Shown: piece by piece, positions 1 through 9,334 of the stretch
How the letters are laid out: the number at the start of each line of letters is the position of its first letter
Numbering within the stretch: the stretch's first letter is position 1
Origin: Deinococcus frigens DSM 12807
GTDB lineage: Bacteria; Deinococcota; Deinococci; Deinococcales; Deinococcaceae
Direction: 5' to 3'
Length of the DNA stretch: 14,790 nt
Assembly (NCBI RefSeq): GCF_000701425.1
Contig: NZ_JNIW01000070.1
Coordinates: 1-14,790 of the forward strand
Position numbers and translations under genes: made by a program
The notes under the pieces: generated by a model
What the model was told of the DNA's origin: nothing
Seen by the model: only the letters and a program-made list of their open reading frames with translations
The model's database searches: none

Positions 1-90
1 GGCGGAATGGACACCACGCCGAGTCAGATCCGTCAGGTGTTCATACTGCTCAGGCGTGAGTTGCACACTATATTTGTGCGGACGAGCCAT
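1..90 (-). CDS. IS630-type transposase, N-terminal fragment (cut by window edge)
   Basis: The minus strand reads 30 codons from the ATG at 90 to the window edge. The peptide begins MARPHKYSVQLTPEQYEHL and ends near RRGVHSA. This resembles the N-terminal helix-turn-helix start of IS630/Tc1-type transposases, where a short basic start leads into an LT-E-hydrophobic helix and a G-x-HS turn. The catalytic DDE domain lies outside the window. No clear Shine-Dalgarno site precedes the ATG. The sequence just upstream (91-125) is much more AT-rich than the neighbouring gene, as expected at an element end. The family call rests on 30 residues and recall of similar Deinococcus proteins. Confidence 0.7.
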   Translation of the reverse strand, partial: MARPHKYSVQLTPEQYEHLTDLTRRGVHSA

Positions 91-122
91 TCCATATGAT
101 AAACTCTTTAATTGAACGCTGT
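1..122 (-). mobile_element. Partial IS630-family insertion sequence (left edge; inner end approximate)
   Basis: The transposase start at 90 and an AT-rich stretch at about 91-125 mark the 5' end of an insertion sequence that continues off the left edge. The inner boundary must lie between 91 and 128, because the exporter gene ends at 129 with an apparently natural C-terminus. IS630 elements insert at TA dinucleotides; TA occurs at 109-110 and 122-123, but the terminal inverted repeat cannot be confirmed without the other end. Confidence 0.5.
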
Positions 123-128
123 AATGAG

Positions 129-998
129 TCAGTTCACCGGCTCCACCATGGGCATGGGACGCGGCGTGGTCAGGTTGATGCCCGCGCTCGCCAGGATCAC
201 GCAGGCGATGGCCAGCCACTGCAACCCGGCCAGCGCCTCGCCCAGAAACAGCAGGCCGCACACCGCGCCCATCGCGGGTTCGATGCTCATCATCACGCCG
301 AAGACGCGCGGCGGGACCAGCCGCAACGCGCGCATTTCCAGGCTGTAGGGCAGGGCGCTGGACAGCGCGGCCACGCCCAGCCCGGTCAGCAACACGCCCG
401 GAGCCAGCAGCGCCGTGCCCGCCTGCGCCACCCCGAACGGCACGCACACGGCGGCGGCCACCAGCATCCCCACGGCCACGCCCGTGGTTCCCGGCAGCCG
501 CCGTCCCACCGCGCCCCCCAGCAGGATGTACGCCGCCCAGAAGCCGCCCGCCGTCAGCGCCAGCGTCACGCCGATGGGGTCCAGCGCGGCCCCGGTGCCG
601 TGGGGCGAGATCAGAAAGATGCCCAGCCCGGCCAGCGCCACCCAGACAAAATCCAGCGCCCGCCGCGATAGCGCCGCCGCCAGCAGCAACGGTCCCAGAA
701 ATTCCAGGGTCACGGCAATCGCCAGCGGCAGCCGGTCCAACGACAGGTAATAGGTCAGGTTCATCAGGCCCAGCACCGCGCCGTAGGGCAACACCGCCTG
801 CCAATCCTTGCGGGTCAGCACGCGCAGGTTGGGCCGGCAGATCACCAGCAGGATCGCGGCGGCCAGGCCCACCCGCAGGCCGGTGGCCCCCAGCGCGCCG
901 ATCAGCGGAAACAGCGTCTTGGCATAGGCCGCGCCCGCCTGAATGCTCAGCATGGACAGCAGCAGCGCCGGAATGGGAGGAAGGGAAAAGGGGCGCAT
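129..998 (-). CDS. rhtA: RhtA-like threonine/homoserine exporter (EamA/DMT family)
   Basis: A 289-aa inner-membrane transporter of the drug/metabolite superfamily, with two EamA repeats and about ten predicted membrane helices. It follows E. coli RhtA closely through the length: SIQAGAAYAKTLFPLIGA near residue 20, a GLMNLTYYLSL segment near 97-107, LDFVWVALAGLG near 134, and the signature SALPYSLEMRAL with MSIEPAMGA in the second repeat. RhtA exports threonine and homoserine; the exact substrate here is inferred. There is no Shine-Dalgarno site. A CATAAT -10 box on the minus strand (1007-1012) lies 8 nt before the ATG at 998, consistent with a near-leaderless mRNA. Another ATG at 1008 is out of frame. 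The C-terminus appears intact even though an IS630 element sits just beyond the stop. Confidence 0.88.
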   Translation of the reverse strand: MRPFSLPPIPALLLSMLSIQAGAAYAKTLFPLIGALGATGLRVGLAAAILLVICRPNLRVLTRKDWQAVLPYGAVLGLMNLTYYLSLDRLPLAIAVTLEFLGPLLLAAALSRRALDFVWVALAGLGIFLISPHGTGAALDPIGVTLALTAGGFWAAYILLGGAVGRRLPGTTGVAVGMLVAAAVCVPFGVAQAGTALLAPGVLLTGLGVAALSSALPYSLEMRALRLVPPRVFGVMMSIEPAMGAVCGLLFLGEALAGLQWLAIACVILASAGINLTTPRPMPMVEPVN

Positions 999-1137
999 CC
1001 GGGGCCATTATGGGGCCGGGCAAAAAGGGGTGAGCGCCTGCGTTCCCCCTGGCTGAACGGGCCGGAACAAGCCCATCGAGGCCACAGAAGCGGGAGGACC
1101 GAAGACAGAACGGTGGGGCCGGGTGTAGTAAAGCGAC

Positions 1138-1167
1138 AAAACGGGCCGCATCTGCACGGCCCGTTTT
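1138..1167 (-). terminator. Rho-independent terminator of glgP
   Basis: A perfect 11-bp stem, AAAACGGGCCG (1138-1148) and CGGCCCGTTTT (1157-1167), encloses an 8-nt loop. It lies 23 nt beyond the glgP stop. On the minus strand the stem ends in a T run, giving a standard intrinsic terminator. It could also act on plus-strand transcripts, but no plus-strand gene precedes it. Confidence 0.85.
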
Positions 1168-1190
1168 CTGATTGGCTGACGCTGACAGCC

Positions 1191-3716
<2,526 letters not shown>

Positions 3717-3966
3717 ATGGCTCAGAGCTTACCCCACAGACCCGTCTGGAGACTGCGCTGTGGACGCTGAAAATAACGGTTGTCCAGACAGAAGCCGAGG
3801 GGCTGTTGGGGGCGTTCCTGTCTCGTTTTTTCGAGTGAGGATGCCCACAGCGAAGCGGGCGAACATCAATCTGGCGGTGGCCGATCTCACGAAGCTGGGG
3901 CAGCGCCGCCCGTGATCCCGACTCTGTGCCCCGACGCTCTACGTCCTGCGGCGCTAACCTCTGGCC
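3717..3966. other. Divergent intergenic region between glgP and the 164-aa gene
   Basis: About 250 bp carrying the putative glgP -10 box (TAAGCT on the minus strand, 3726-3731) and the -10 box of the plus-strand gene (TAACCT, 3955-3960). A 24-codon frame at 3841-3915 reads MPTAKRANINLAVADLTKLG before diverging. It resembles the first strand of VOC/glyoxalase-like proteins and may be a degraded remnant, but it is too short to call as a gene. No RNA gene was recognised. Confidence 0.4.
3955..3960 (+). promoter_or_regulatory. -10 box, leaderless start of the 164-aa gene
   Basis: TAACCT lies exactly 6 nt before the GTG at 3967. The same hexamer at the same spacing precedes the HAD-hydrolase gene at 9335. 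A TANNNT box 6-7 nt from the start codon is the known leaderless arrangement in Deinococcus. No convincing -35 box is seen. Confidence 0.6.
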
Positions 3967-4461
3967 GTGACTGGACCGAACGCGGAGATGGACCCCGAAA
4001 CTCAGGCTTTAATGGACGAGGGAGACCGCCTGGCCCGCCATCTGGCGCAGACGCTGGACGCCACGCTGCACGACCAGCCGCGCCTGATTTTCCTGGGCCG
4101 CAGTCTCGCGCTGAATCTGGTGCGCGCCTTCCTGCCCACTGTCGAACATGTGACCATGCGGGCCGGAAAACCGCTGCACGCGGTCCTCGATCTGGATGAA
4201 CGCGGGCGAGCCGTGGTCCAGACGGTCACGGCGGACGGTGAGCTGAACGCCGTTCTCCCCGTGGACGACTTGCTGCGCGACCTGCTGTTTGTGCGTGGCG
4301 TGCTGAATCTGGTGGTGCGAACGCATTTGCAAAACGCGGTTCACGGCGACGAACACCACGCCACCCGCGCCCTCGTCGCCTGCCTGAAAAGCCGCCCAGT
4401 GCTGGACGCAATGGGAAGGCAGATTCAGGTCTGGATGGGGAAGAAGTCGCCGCGTCGCTAA
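3967..4461 (+). CDS. Uncharacterised 164-aa protein upstream of polA
   Basis: I do not recognise the family. It is a soluble, mixed-charge protein with no signal peptide or membrane segment. Visible segments are a basic-hydrophobic stretch LIFLGRSLALNLVRAFLPTV (about 39-58), an acidic region around LDLDERGRAVVQTVTADGEL, a hydrophobic VDDLLRDLLFVRGVLNLVV segment near 101-119, a His-rich HGDEHHATRA stretch near 126-135, and a basic C-terminus. The GTG start is chosen because TAACCT lies 6 nt upstream; an in-frame ATG at 3988 is the alternative. It ends 33 nt before polA on the same strand. polA has its own -10 box in that gap, so co-transcription is possible but not required. Confidence 0.72.
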   Translation: MTGPNAEMDPETQALMDEGDRLARHLAQTLDATLHDQPRLIFLGRSLALNLVRAFLPTVEHVTMRAGKPLHAVLDLDERGRAVVQTVTADGELNAVLPVDDLLRDLLFVRGVLNLVVRTHLQNAVHGDEHHATRALVACLKSRPVLDAMGRQIQVWMGKKSPRR

Positions 4462-4481
4462 TTCCTCTATTACGCTCAGAG

Positions 4482-4487
4482 TAGAAT
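4482..4487 (+). promoter_or_regulatory. -10 box, leaderless start of polA
   Basis: TAGAAT (4/6 to TATAAT and a full TANNNT match) ends 7 nt before the polA ATG at 4495. There is no Shine-Dalgarno sequence in the short space between. This implies transcription starts at or next to the A of the ATG. Confidence 0.65.
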
Positions 4488-4494
4488 TGGCTGC

Positions 4495-7284
4495 ATGACC
4501 ACTCCCGCCCCCGACAAAATTGACGCTGATACGCCTGCGCCGGATGCGCCCGGATCAGATACGCACAGGCCGGACACCCTGGTGCTGATCGACGGCCACG
4601 CGCTGGCGTTCCGCTCGTATTTCGCGCTGCCGCCGCTGAGCAATTCCCAGGGCGAGGCCACCAACGCCATCGTCGGCTTTCTGCGTCTGACCCTGCGGCT
4701 GGCGCGGCAGCGCAGCAACCAGATCATCGTGGTCTTCGATCCGCCGGTCAAGACCTTCCGGCACGAGCAGTTCGAGGGCTACAAATCGGGCCGCGCCGAG
4801 ATGCCCAGCGACCTGCCCGGCCAGATCAACCGCATCCGCGAAATCGTGGACGCCATCGGCTTTCCGCGCCTGGAAGAACCCGGCTACGAGGCCGATGACG
4901 TGATCGCCTCATTGACCCGCAAGGCCGAGGGCAACGGGATGCAGGTCCGCATCGTGACCAGTGACCGCGACGCTTATCAACTGCTGGATGACCATGTGCG
5001 CGTCATCACCAACGATTTCCGCCTGATCGGCCCGGACGAGGTGCTGGAAAAATACGGCGTGACCGTGCGCCAGTGGGTGGATTACCGCGCCCTGACCGGA
5101 GACGCCAGCGACAACATCCCCGGCGCGAAGGGGATCGGCCCCAAGACGGCCTCCAAGCTGCTTCAGGACTACGGCACGCTGGAGAAGGTGTACCAGGCCG
5201 CCCACGCTGGCACGGTGGAACCAAAAGGAACGCGGGAAAAGCTGCTGGCCTCCGAGCAGAACGTGCAGTTCAGCCACCAACTGTCGTGCATGGTCACGGA
5301 CCTGCCGCTGGACGTGGAATTCGGCACGGGCCGCCTGCCGGGCAACCCCGCCCGCCTGTCTGAGCTGCTGAACGAGCTGGAGCTGCACGCCATCGGGCGC
5401 GACATCGCGGGTCTGGACGGCCCGGAGGAGGTGGCCCCCGATACCGACGTGGATGAGGCCGCTGGACCTGTCGCCGCCTTCGAGCCGCCCCGGACCGAAG
5501 CCTGGCGCACCCCGAAAGAGGGCGCGATCTGGGGCTATGTGCTGTCGCGCGAGGATGACCTGACGGCGGCGCTGACCGGGGCCGCCACCTTTGAGCCGAC
5601 GAAGGATGGCGGGGGCATCACCCGCGCAGCCCCAGCGCAGGAACCCGACGAGTGGAAGAACGCCCAGGCCGCCGCCCCTGCCCCGAATCTGTTCGACACT
5701 GCTGGGCCGCTCTCTAAAAAGGAGCAGAAGGCCGCCGAAAAAGCTGTCAGGGACGCTGACAAGGCCGCTGCCAAACTGCACGCGCAGCATCCCGCCACCG
5801 TGGACGATGCCGAGTTCGTGGGCCAGCGTCAGGTCAACGCTGCCGCCGCCAAAGCCCTGGCCGCCCACCTGAGCGTGCGCGGAACGGTGGTGGAGCCGGG
5901 CGACGATCCGCTGATCATGGCGTATCTGCTGGACCCGGCCAACATGACTATGGCGCTGGTGACCAAGCGGTATCTGAACATGGCCTGGCCGGACGAAGCG
6001 GCGGGTCGCGCGGCCATCTCCGCCCGTCTGCTGACCGACCTGCCCCCCCAGCTCGACGAGGCCCGCACCAGGCTCTACGACGACATGGAAAAACCCCTGG
6101 CCGCCGTCCTGGCCCGCATGGAAGTGCGCGGTGTGCGCCTGGATTCCGAGTACCTGCGCGGGCTGGCCGCCTCCACCGCCGCCCGGTTGCAAACGCTGGA
6201 GGCCGAGATTCACACGCACGCCGGGCGCGAGTTTTCCATTCGCAGCCCGCAGCAACTGGAAACGGTGCTGTACGACGAGCTGGGGCTGGCCAGCGGCAAG
6301 AAGACCAAATTGACCGGCAAGCGCAGCACGGCGATCAGCGCCCTGGAACCCCTGCGGGGCGAGCATCCGGTCATTCCCCTCCTGCTGGAATACCGCGAGC
6401 TGGACAAGCTGCGCGGCACCTACCTCGATCCGCTGCCCCATCTGGTCAACCCGCGCACCGGGCGGCTGCACACCACCTTCGCGCAGACGGCGGTGGCCAC
6501 CGGACGCCTGAGCAGCCTGAACCCCAACCTCCAGAACATCCCCATCCGCTCCGAGGTGGGCCGCGAGATTCGCAAGGGGTTTATTGCCGACCAGGGCTTT
6601 TGCCTGATCGCCGCCGATTACTCGCAGATCGAGCTGCGGCTGCTGGCCCACATTTCCGGCGATCCCCTGATGCGCCGGGCGTTTCAGGAAGGTGCCGACA
6701 TCCACCGCCGCACCGCCGCGCAGGTGCTGGGGCTGGACGAGGGCGGCATCACCCCCGATCAGCGCCGCGCCGCCAAGACCGTCAACTTTGGCGTGCTGTA
6801 CGGCATGAGCGCCCACCGCCTCAGCCACGATCTGGGCATTGCCTACGCGGACGCGGCCTCGTTTATCGAGATCTATTTCAGCACCTATCCGGGCATCCGC
6901 AAGTACATCGACGAGACGCTTGAATTTGGCCGCACACGGGGCTACGTGGAAACCATGTATGGCCGCCGCCGCTACGTTCCCGAATTGACCGCCACGAACC
7001 GCAACGTGCGCGAGGCAGGTGAGCGGCTGGCCTACAACATGCCCATCCAAGGAACGGCCTCCGACATCATCAAGCTGGCGATGGTCAAACTGGATAGGGA
7101 ACTGGACGCCCTGGGCGCACGCCTGCTGCTTCAGGTCCACGATGAACTGCTGATCGAGGCCCCCGAGGACCGCGCCGATGAGGTGGCCCGCGTGACCCGC
7201 CAGATCATGGAGGGCGCGGCCAGCCTGAGCGTGCCGCTGGCGGTGGAGGCCGGGGTGGGGCCGAACTGGTATGACGCGAAGTGA
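4495..7284 (+). CDS. polA: DNA polymerase I (5' nuclease + polymerase; proofreading site not evident)
   Basis: A 929-aa family A DNA polymerase for Okazaki-fragment processing and repair synthesis, similar in length and sequence to D. radiodurans PolA. After a ~26-residue Asp/Pro-rich tail comes the 5' nuclease domain (Asp33 in LIDGHALAFR, YEADDVIASL, TSDRDAYQLL, and a helix-hairpin-helix at GDASDNIPGAKGIGPKTA). The middle region begins WGYVLSREDDL, lacks the D-x-E motif of proofreading exonucleases, and contains a Lys/Ala/Glu-rich stretch around KKEQKAAEKAVRDADKAAA, so 3'-5' exonuclease activity is probably absent, as in Taq polymerase. The polymerase domain is complete: motif A DYSQIELR (Asp708), motif B RRAAKTVNFGVLYG (Lys761, Phe765, Tyr769) and motif C HDE (Asp883, Glu884). 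Phe765 predicts discrimination against dideoxynucleotides. A leaderless start is supported by the -10 box at 4482. Confidence 0.97.
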   Translation: MTTPAPDKIDADTPAPDAPGSDTHRPDTLVLIDGHALAFRSYFALPPLSNSQGEATNAIVGFLRLTLRLARQRSNQIIVVFDPPVKTFRHEQFEGYKSGRAEMPSDLPGQINRIREIVDAIGFPRLEEPGYEADDVIASLTRKAEGNGMQVRIVTSDRDAYQLLDDHVRVITNDFRLIGPDEVLEKYGVTVRQWVDYRALTGDASDNIPGAKGIGPKTASKLLQDYGTLEKVYQAAHAGTVEPKGTREKLLASEQNVQFSHQLSCMVTDLPLDVEFGTGRLPGNPARLSELLNELELHAIGRDIAGLDGPEEVAPDTDVDEAAGPVAAFEPPRTEAWRTPKEGAIWGYVLSREDDLTAALTGAATFEPTKDGGGITRAAPAQEPDEWKNAQAAAPAPNLFDTAGPLSKKEQKAAEKAVRDADKAAAKLHAQHPATVDDAEFVGQRQVNAAAAKALAAHLSVRGTVVEPGDDPLIMAYLLDPANMTMALVTKRYLNMAWPDEAAGRAAISARLLTDLPPQLDEARTRLYDDMEKPLAAVLARMEVRGVRLDSEYLRGLAASTAARLQTLEAEIHTHAGREFSIRSPQQLETVLYDELGLASGKKTKLTGKRSTAISALEPLRGEHPVIPLLLEYRELDKLRGTYLDPLPHLVNPRTGRLHTTFAQTAVATGRLSSLNPNLQNIPIRSEVGREIRKGFIADQGFCLIAADYSQIELRLLAHISGDPLMRRAFQEGADIHRRTAAQVLGLDEGGITPDQRRAAKTVNFGVLYGMSAHRLSHDLGIAYADAASFIEIYFSTYPGIRKYIDETLEFGRTRGYVETMYGRRRYVPELTATNRNVREAGERLAYNMPIQGTASDIIKLAMVKLDRELDALGARLLLQVHDELLIEAPEDRADEVARVTRQIMEGAASLSVPLAVEAGVGPNWYDAK

Positions 7285-7451
7285 TGGAGCTGTCCAACAC
7301 TCAAGCCGTTTGGCCCTCCGCAGGACAGGCAGTCAGCACTGGTCTTCCATCCCAACCTCTCACTCTGGAATGTCACCCTCCTGATTTTCATGACGGTGAG
7401 CATTGAACCCAAGCTGCTTTTGGCCCGTACCCCTGCCATGAGAAACGGGCC

Positions 7452-7790
7452 GTGCTGCATTCGCTGATCGAGTGGATGACCACCACTACCGTGTCCCTGA
7501 GCGAGGAGTACGGCGTCAATCCGGTCATCTTCGGCGTCCTCTACTTCGGCACTATGCCGCTGTTCGCGCTGTCGGTGGCGTGGTGGATTCGGCGCTTCCG
7601 GCGGGGAGAATCCACAATTTTGCCCGCCAGCGTGACGGGCGTGCTGTTTATTGCCGCGTACCTGTACGTGCTGGTGGCTGGGCGCAATTTGCCTGTATGG
7701 GTTTACGTTTTCATGGCCGCCATGCTCACCCTCGGTGGCGTCTCGACCTGGCGGCAATTAAAGAAGGGCCGGGCCTCAGCGTCACCCTGA
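7452..7790 (+). CDS. Small membrane protein with three predicted helices
   Basis: 112 aa of unknown function. Three hydrophobic segments are visible: NPVIFGVLYFGTMPLFALSV (about 23-42), ILPASVTGVLFIAAYLYVLV (about 57-76) and LPVWVYVFMAAMLTLGGVS (about 81-99). A basic stretch RRFRRGES follows the first helix and a basic tail WRQLKKGRA ends the protein. The start is uncertain. The GTG at 7452 is the longest choice; the ATG at 7476 would shorten it by eight residues and keep all helices. Neither has a clear Shine-Dalgarno site or -10 box. It lies 167 nt after polA and converges on mntH. From memory, D. radiodurans also has a small gene (DR1708) between polA and mntH; orthology is unconfirmed. 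The stop codon lies inside the mntH terminator stem. Confidence 0.7.
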   Translation: MLHSLIEWMTTTTVSLSEEYGVNPVIFGVLYFGTMPLFALSVAWWIRRFRRGESTILPASVTGVLFIAAYLYVLVAGRNLPVWVYVFMAAMLTLGGVSTWRQLKKGRASASP

Positions 7791-7798
7791 CCCGGCCC
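7766..7798 (-). terminator. Terminator hairpin between mntH and the small membrane protein gene
   Basis: GGGCCGGG (7766-7773) pairs with CCCGGCCC (7791-7798). The stem is extended by TCAG (7776-7779) and CTGA (7787-7790) with a two-base bulge and a 7-nt loop. On the minus strand it lies 14 nt beyond the mntH stop and is followed by a T-rich stretch (TTCTTTAATT), giving an intrinsic terminator for mntH. The plus side has no T run. The stem includes the TGA stop of the convergent gene. Confidence 0.75.
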
Positions 7799-7812
7799 GT
7801 CCAGTTGCAGAT

Positions 7813-9132
7813 TTATATGCCGAAGAAGGTCTGGACCAGCAGGAACACGTTCAGGCCGATGATCAGTGCCGTGACGCTCCAGCCCACCCACTTCCAGAAT
7901 GAATTGATCACGAATTCGCCCATCTTGGCGCGGTCCCCGCTGAACATCATCAGCGGCACCACGGCAAACGACAGTTGCAGCGACAGGATTACCTGCGACA
8001 GGATCAGCAGTTGCCCGGTGCCGCGCTCGCCGTAGATCAGAATGACGATCACGGTGGGAATGACGGCCAGCAGGCGCGTGACCAGCCGCCGCTGCCACGG
8101 TTTCAGGCGAATGTTAACGAAGCCTTCCATGACGATCTGCCCGGTCAGCGTGCCGGTCAGGGTGCTGTTCTGCCCGGAGGCCAGCAGCGCCACGGCAAAC
8201 AGAATGCTGGCCGCCCCCGCCCCCAGCAGCGGCGAGAGCAATCTGTAGGCGTCCTGAATCTCGGCGATGTCGGTGCGGCCCACCGCATGAAAGGCCGCCG
8301 CCGCCAGAACCAGGATCGAGGCGTTGATGAAAAAAGCGAAGGTCAGCGCGATGGTGGAATCGATGGTGAAGAATTTAATGGCCTCGCGCTTGCCCTCCGG
8401 CGTGCGGTTGTAGCCGCGCGTGTTGACGATGGCCGAATGCAGGTACAGGTTGTGCGGCATGACCGTGGCCCCCAGGATGCCGATGCCCACGTACAACACA
8501 CCGGGGTCCAGCAACTGGCGCGACGGCACGAAGCCCGCCAGCAGCGGCGCAAGCTCGGGCTGCGAGAAGACCATCTCGAAAATAAAGGCCACAGCGATGG
8601 TGGCGATCAATGTGATGACCAGCGCCTCGATATACCGGAAGCCGCGCTGTTGCAGCATCAGGATCAGCAGCACATCCGCCACCGTGATGATCACGCCGAT
8701 CAGCAGCGGCATCCCGAACAGCAGATTCAGCGCGATGGCCGTGCCGATCACCTCGGCCAGATCGGTGGCGATAATCGCGATCTCGGCGGAAATCCACAGC
8801 GCGATGCTGGCGGGTTTACTGAAGTGGTCCCGGCACGCCTGCGCCAGATCACGCCCGGTGGCGACGCCCAGCCGCGCGGTCAGGGCTTGCAGGTAGATCG
8901 CCATCAGGCTGGAAATCAGCACCATGCTCAGCAGGGTGTAGCCGTAGGCGCTACCCCCCGCGATGGACGTGGCCCAGTTGCCGGGGTCCATGTAGCCCAC
9001 CGCCACCAGCGCCCCCGGCCCCAGAAATGCCAGAAAGCGCCGCCAGGGCGGCTTGTGGTAAGGGATGGGAATGCGCTCGACGTCGCTCAGCGATTCGCGC
9101 AGGTTCTCTTTGCGCCAGCCGCTTCCGGTCAT
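7813..9132 (-). CDS. mntH: Nramp-family manganese/divalent-metal transporter MntH
   Basis: A proton-coupled Mn(II) importer of the inner membrane, 439 aa from the ATG at 9132, close to the structurally studied Deinococcus Nramp protein. Metal-site residues are present: DPGN in helix 1 (Asp49, Asn52) and A-x-x-MPHN in helix 6 (Ala222, Met225, His227). About eleven helices follow a soluble, basic N-terminus. The frame stays open upstream to 9318, but that extension would translate the operator and the -10 box. The in-frame GTG at 9195 overlaps the -10 box itself. The ATG at 9132 is therefore chosen. It lacks a Shine-Dalgarno site but overlaps the stop of a 19-codon upstream ORF as ATGA. Repression by a manganese-sensing DtxR/MntR regulator is inferred from the operator at 9196. 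Confidence 0.93.
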   Translation of the reverse strand: MTGSGWRKENLRESLSDVERIPIPYHKPPWRRFLAFLGPGALVAVGYMDPGNWATSIAGGSAYGYTLLSMVLISSLMAIYLQALTARLGVATGRDLAQACRDHFSKPASIALWISAEIAIIATDLAEVIGTAIALNLLFGMPLLIGVIITVADVLLILMLQQRGFRYIEALVITLIATIAVAFIFEMVFSQPELAPLLAGFVPSRQLLDPGVLYVGIGILGATVMPHNLYLHSAIVNTRGYNRTPEGKREAIKFFTIDSTIALTFAFFINASILVLAAAAFHAVGRTDIAEIQDAYRLLSPLLGAGAASILFAVALLASGQNSTLTGTLTGQIVMEGFVNIRLKPWQRRLVTRLLAVIPTVIVILIYGERGTGQLLILSQVILSLQLSFAVVPLMMFSGDRAKMGEFVINSFWKWVGWSVTALIIGLNVFLLVQTFFGI

Positions 9133-9188
9133 CGGGCGGGCATCTGGAGAAGGAGGCGGTGGAACAGGGAGGACCGGTGTGAAAACAT
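9129..9188 (-). CDS. Putative leaderless 19-codon upstream ORF coupled to mntH
   Basis: On the minus strand an ATG at 9188 lies 5 nt after the -10 box TAAAGT of the mntH promoter, the spacing used by leaderless genes in this genus. It opens a frame of 19 codons (MFSHRSSLFHRLLLQMPAR) whose TGA (9131-9129) overlaps the ATG of mntH (9132-9130) as ATGA. mntH has no Shine-Dalgarno site, so a ribosome terminating here could restart directly on mntH. The peptide is basic and hydrophobic with no Cys and no recognisable domain. The reading frame and overlap are seen directly; its translation and the coupling are inferred. Confidence 0.5.
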   Translation of the reverse strand: MFSHRSSLFHRLLLQMPAR

Positions 9189-9193
9189 GCGCC

Positions 9194-9222
9194 ACTTTAG
9201 GCTCACCTAAATCAAATCGCAA
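9194..9222 (-). promoter_or_regulatory. mntH promoter
   Basis: On the minus strand TTGCGA (9217-9222) and TAAAGT (9194-9199) are separated by exactly 17 nt, matching a housekeeping sigma-factor promoter (TTGACA-17-TATAAT). The metal-regulator palindrome fills most of the spacer. Transcription should start about 5-7 nt downstream, near 9187-9189. Confidence 0.7.
9196..9211 (-). promoter_or_regulatory. DtxR/MntR-type operator in the mntH promoter
   Basis: The plus strand reads TTTAGGCTCACCTAAA, an interrupted palindrome with half-sites TTTAGG and CCTAAA around a 4-nt centre. This matches the general TTAGG...CCTAA form of sites bound by DtxR/IdeR/MntR-type metal-dependent repressors. It lies between and partly over the -10 and -35 boxes, so binding would block RNA polymerase. 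A Mn-responsive regulator of this family (DR2539) is known in D. radiodurans. The regulator gene is not in this window. Confidence 0.75.
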
Positions 9223-9322
9223 GCGCTGCCATTCATAGATGTTAAAGGTCTGGAATCGCGCGGACCTGGCAGGTGGACAGTTCGCTGGCAGACAGGCGGG
9301 GGACGCCCCCCGGCCCATGCCC

Positions 9323-9328
9323 TAACCT
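9323..9328 (+). promoter_or_regulatory. -10 box, leaderless start of the HAD hydrolase gene
   Basis: TAACCT lies exactly 6 nt before the ATG at 9335, with no Shine-Dalgarno site between. It is the same hexamer and spacing as at 3955-3960. No good -35 box is evident. Confidence 0.6.
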
Positions 9329-9334
9329 GACCAC

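Noticed and set aside
4909..7140. Long minus-strand open frame (743 codons) antisense to polA
   Set aside because: Same shadow pattern opposite a fully motif-supported polymerase gene.
7131..7757. Minus-strand 208-codon frame across the polA 3' end and the small membrane protein gene
   Set aside because: Overlaps two better-supported genes in antisense, with no recognisable domain or start signal.
7975..9210. Plus-strand open frame antisense to mntH
   Set aside because: Arg/Gln/His/Asp-rich shadow, as expected opposite a membrane-protein gene. No domain is seen.
9133..9318. N-terminal extension of mntH to 501 aa
   Set aside because: It would place the operator, the -10 box and the transcription start inside the coding region, and Nramp proteins are about 410-440 aa.
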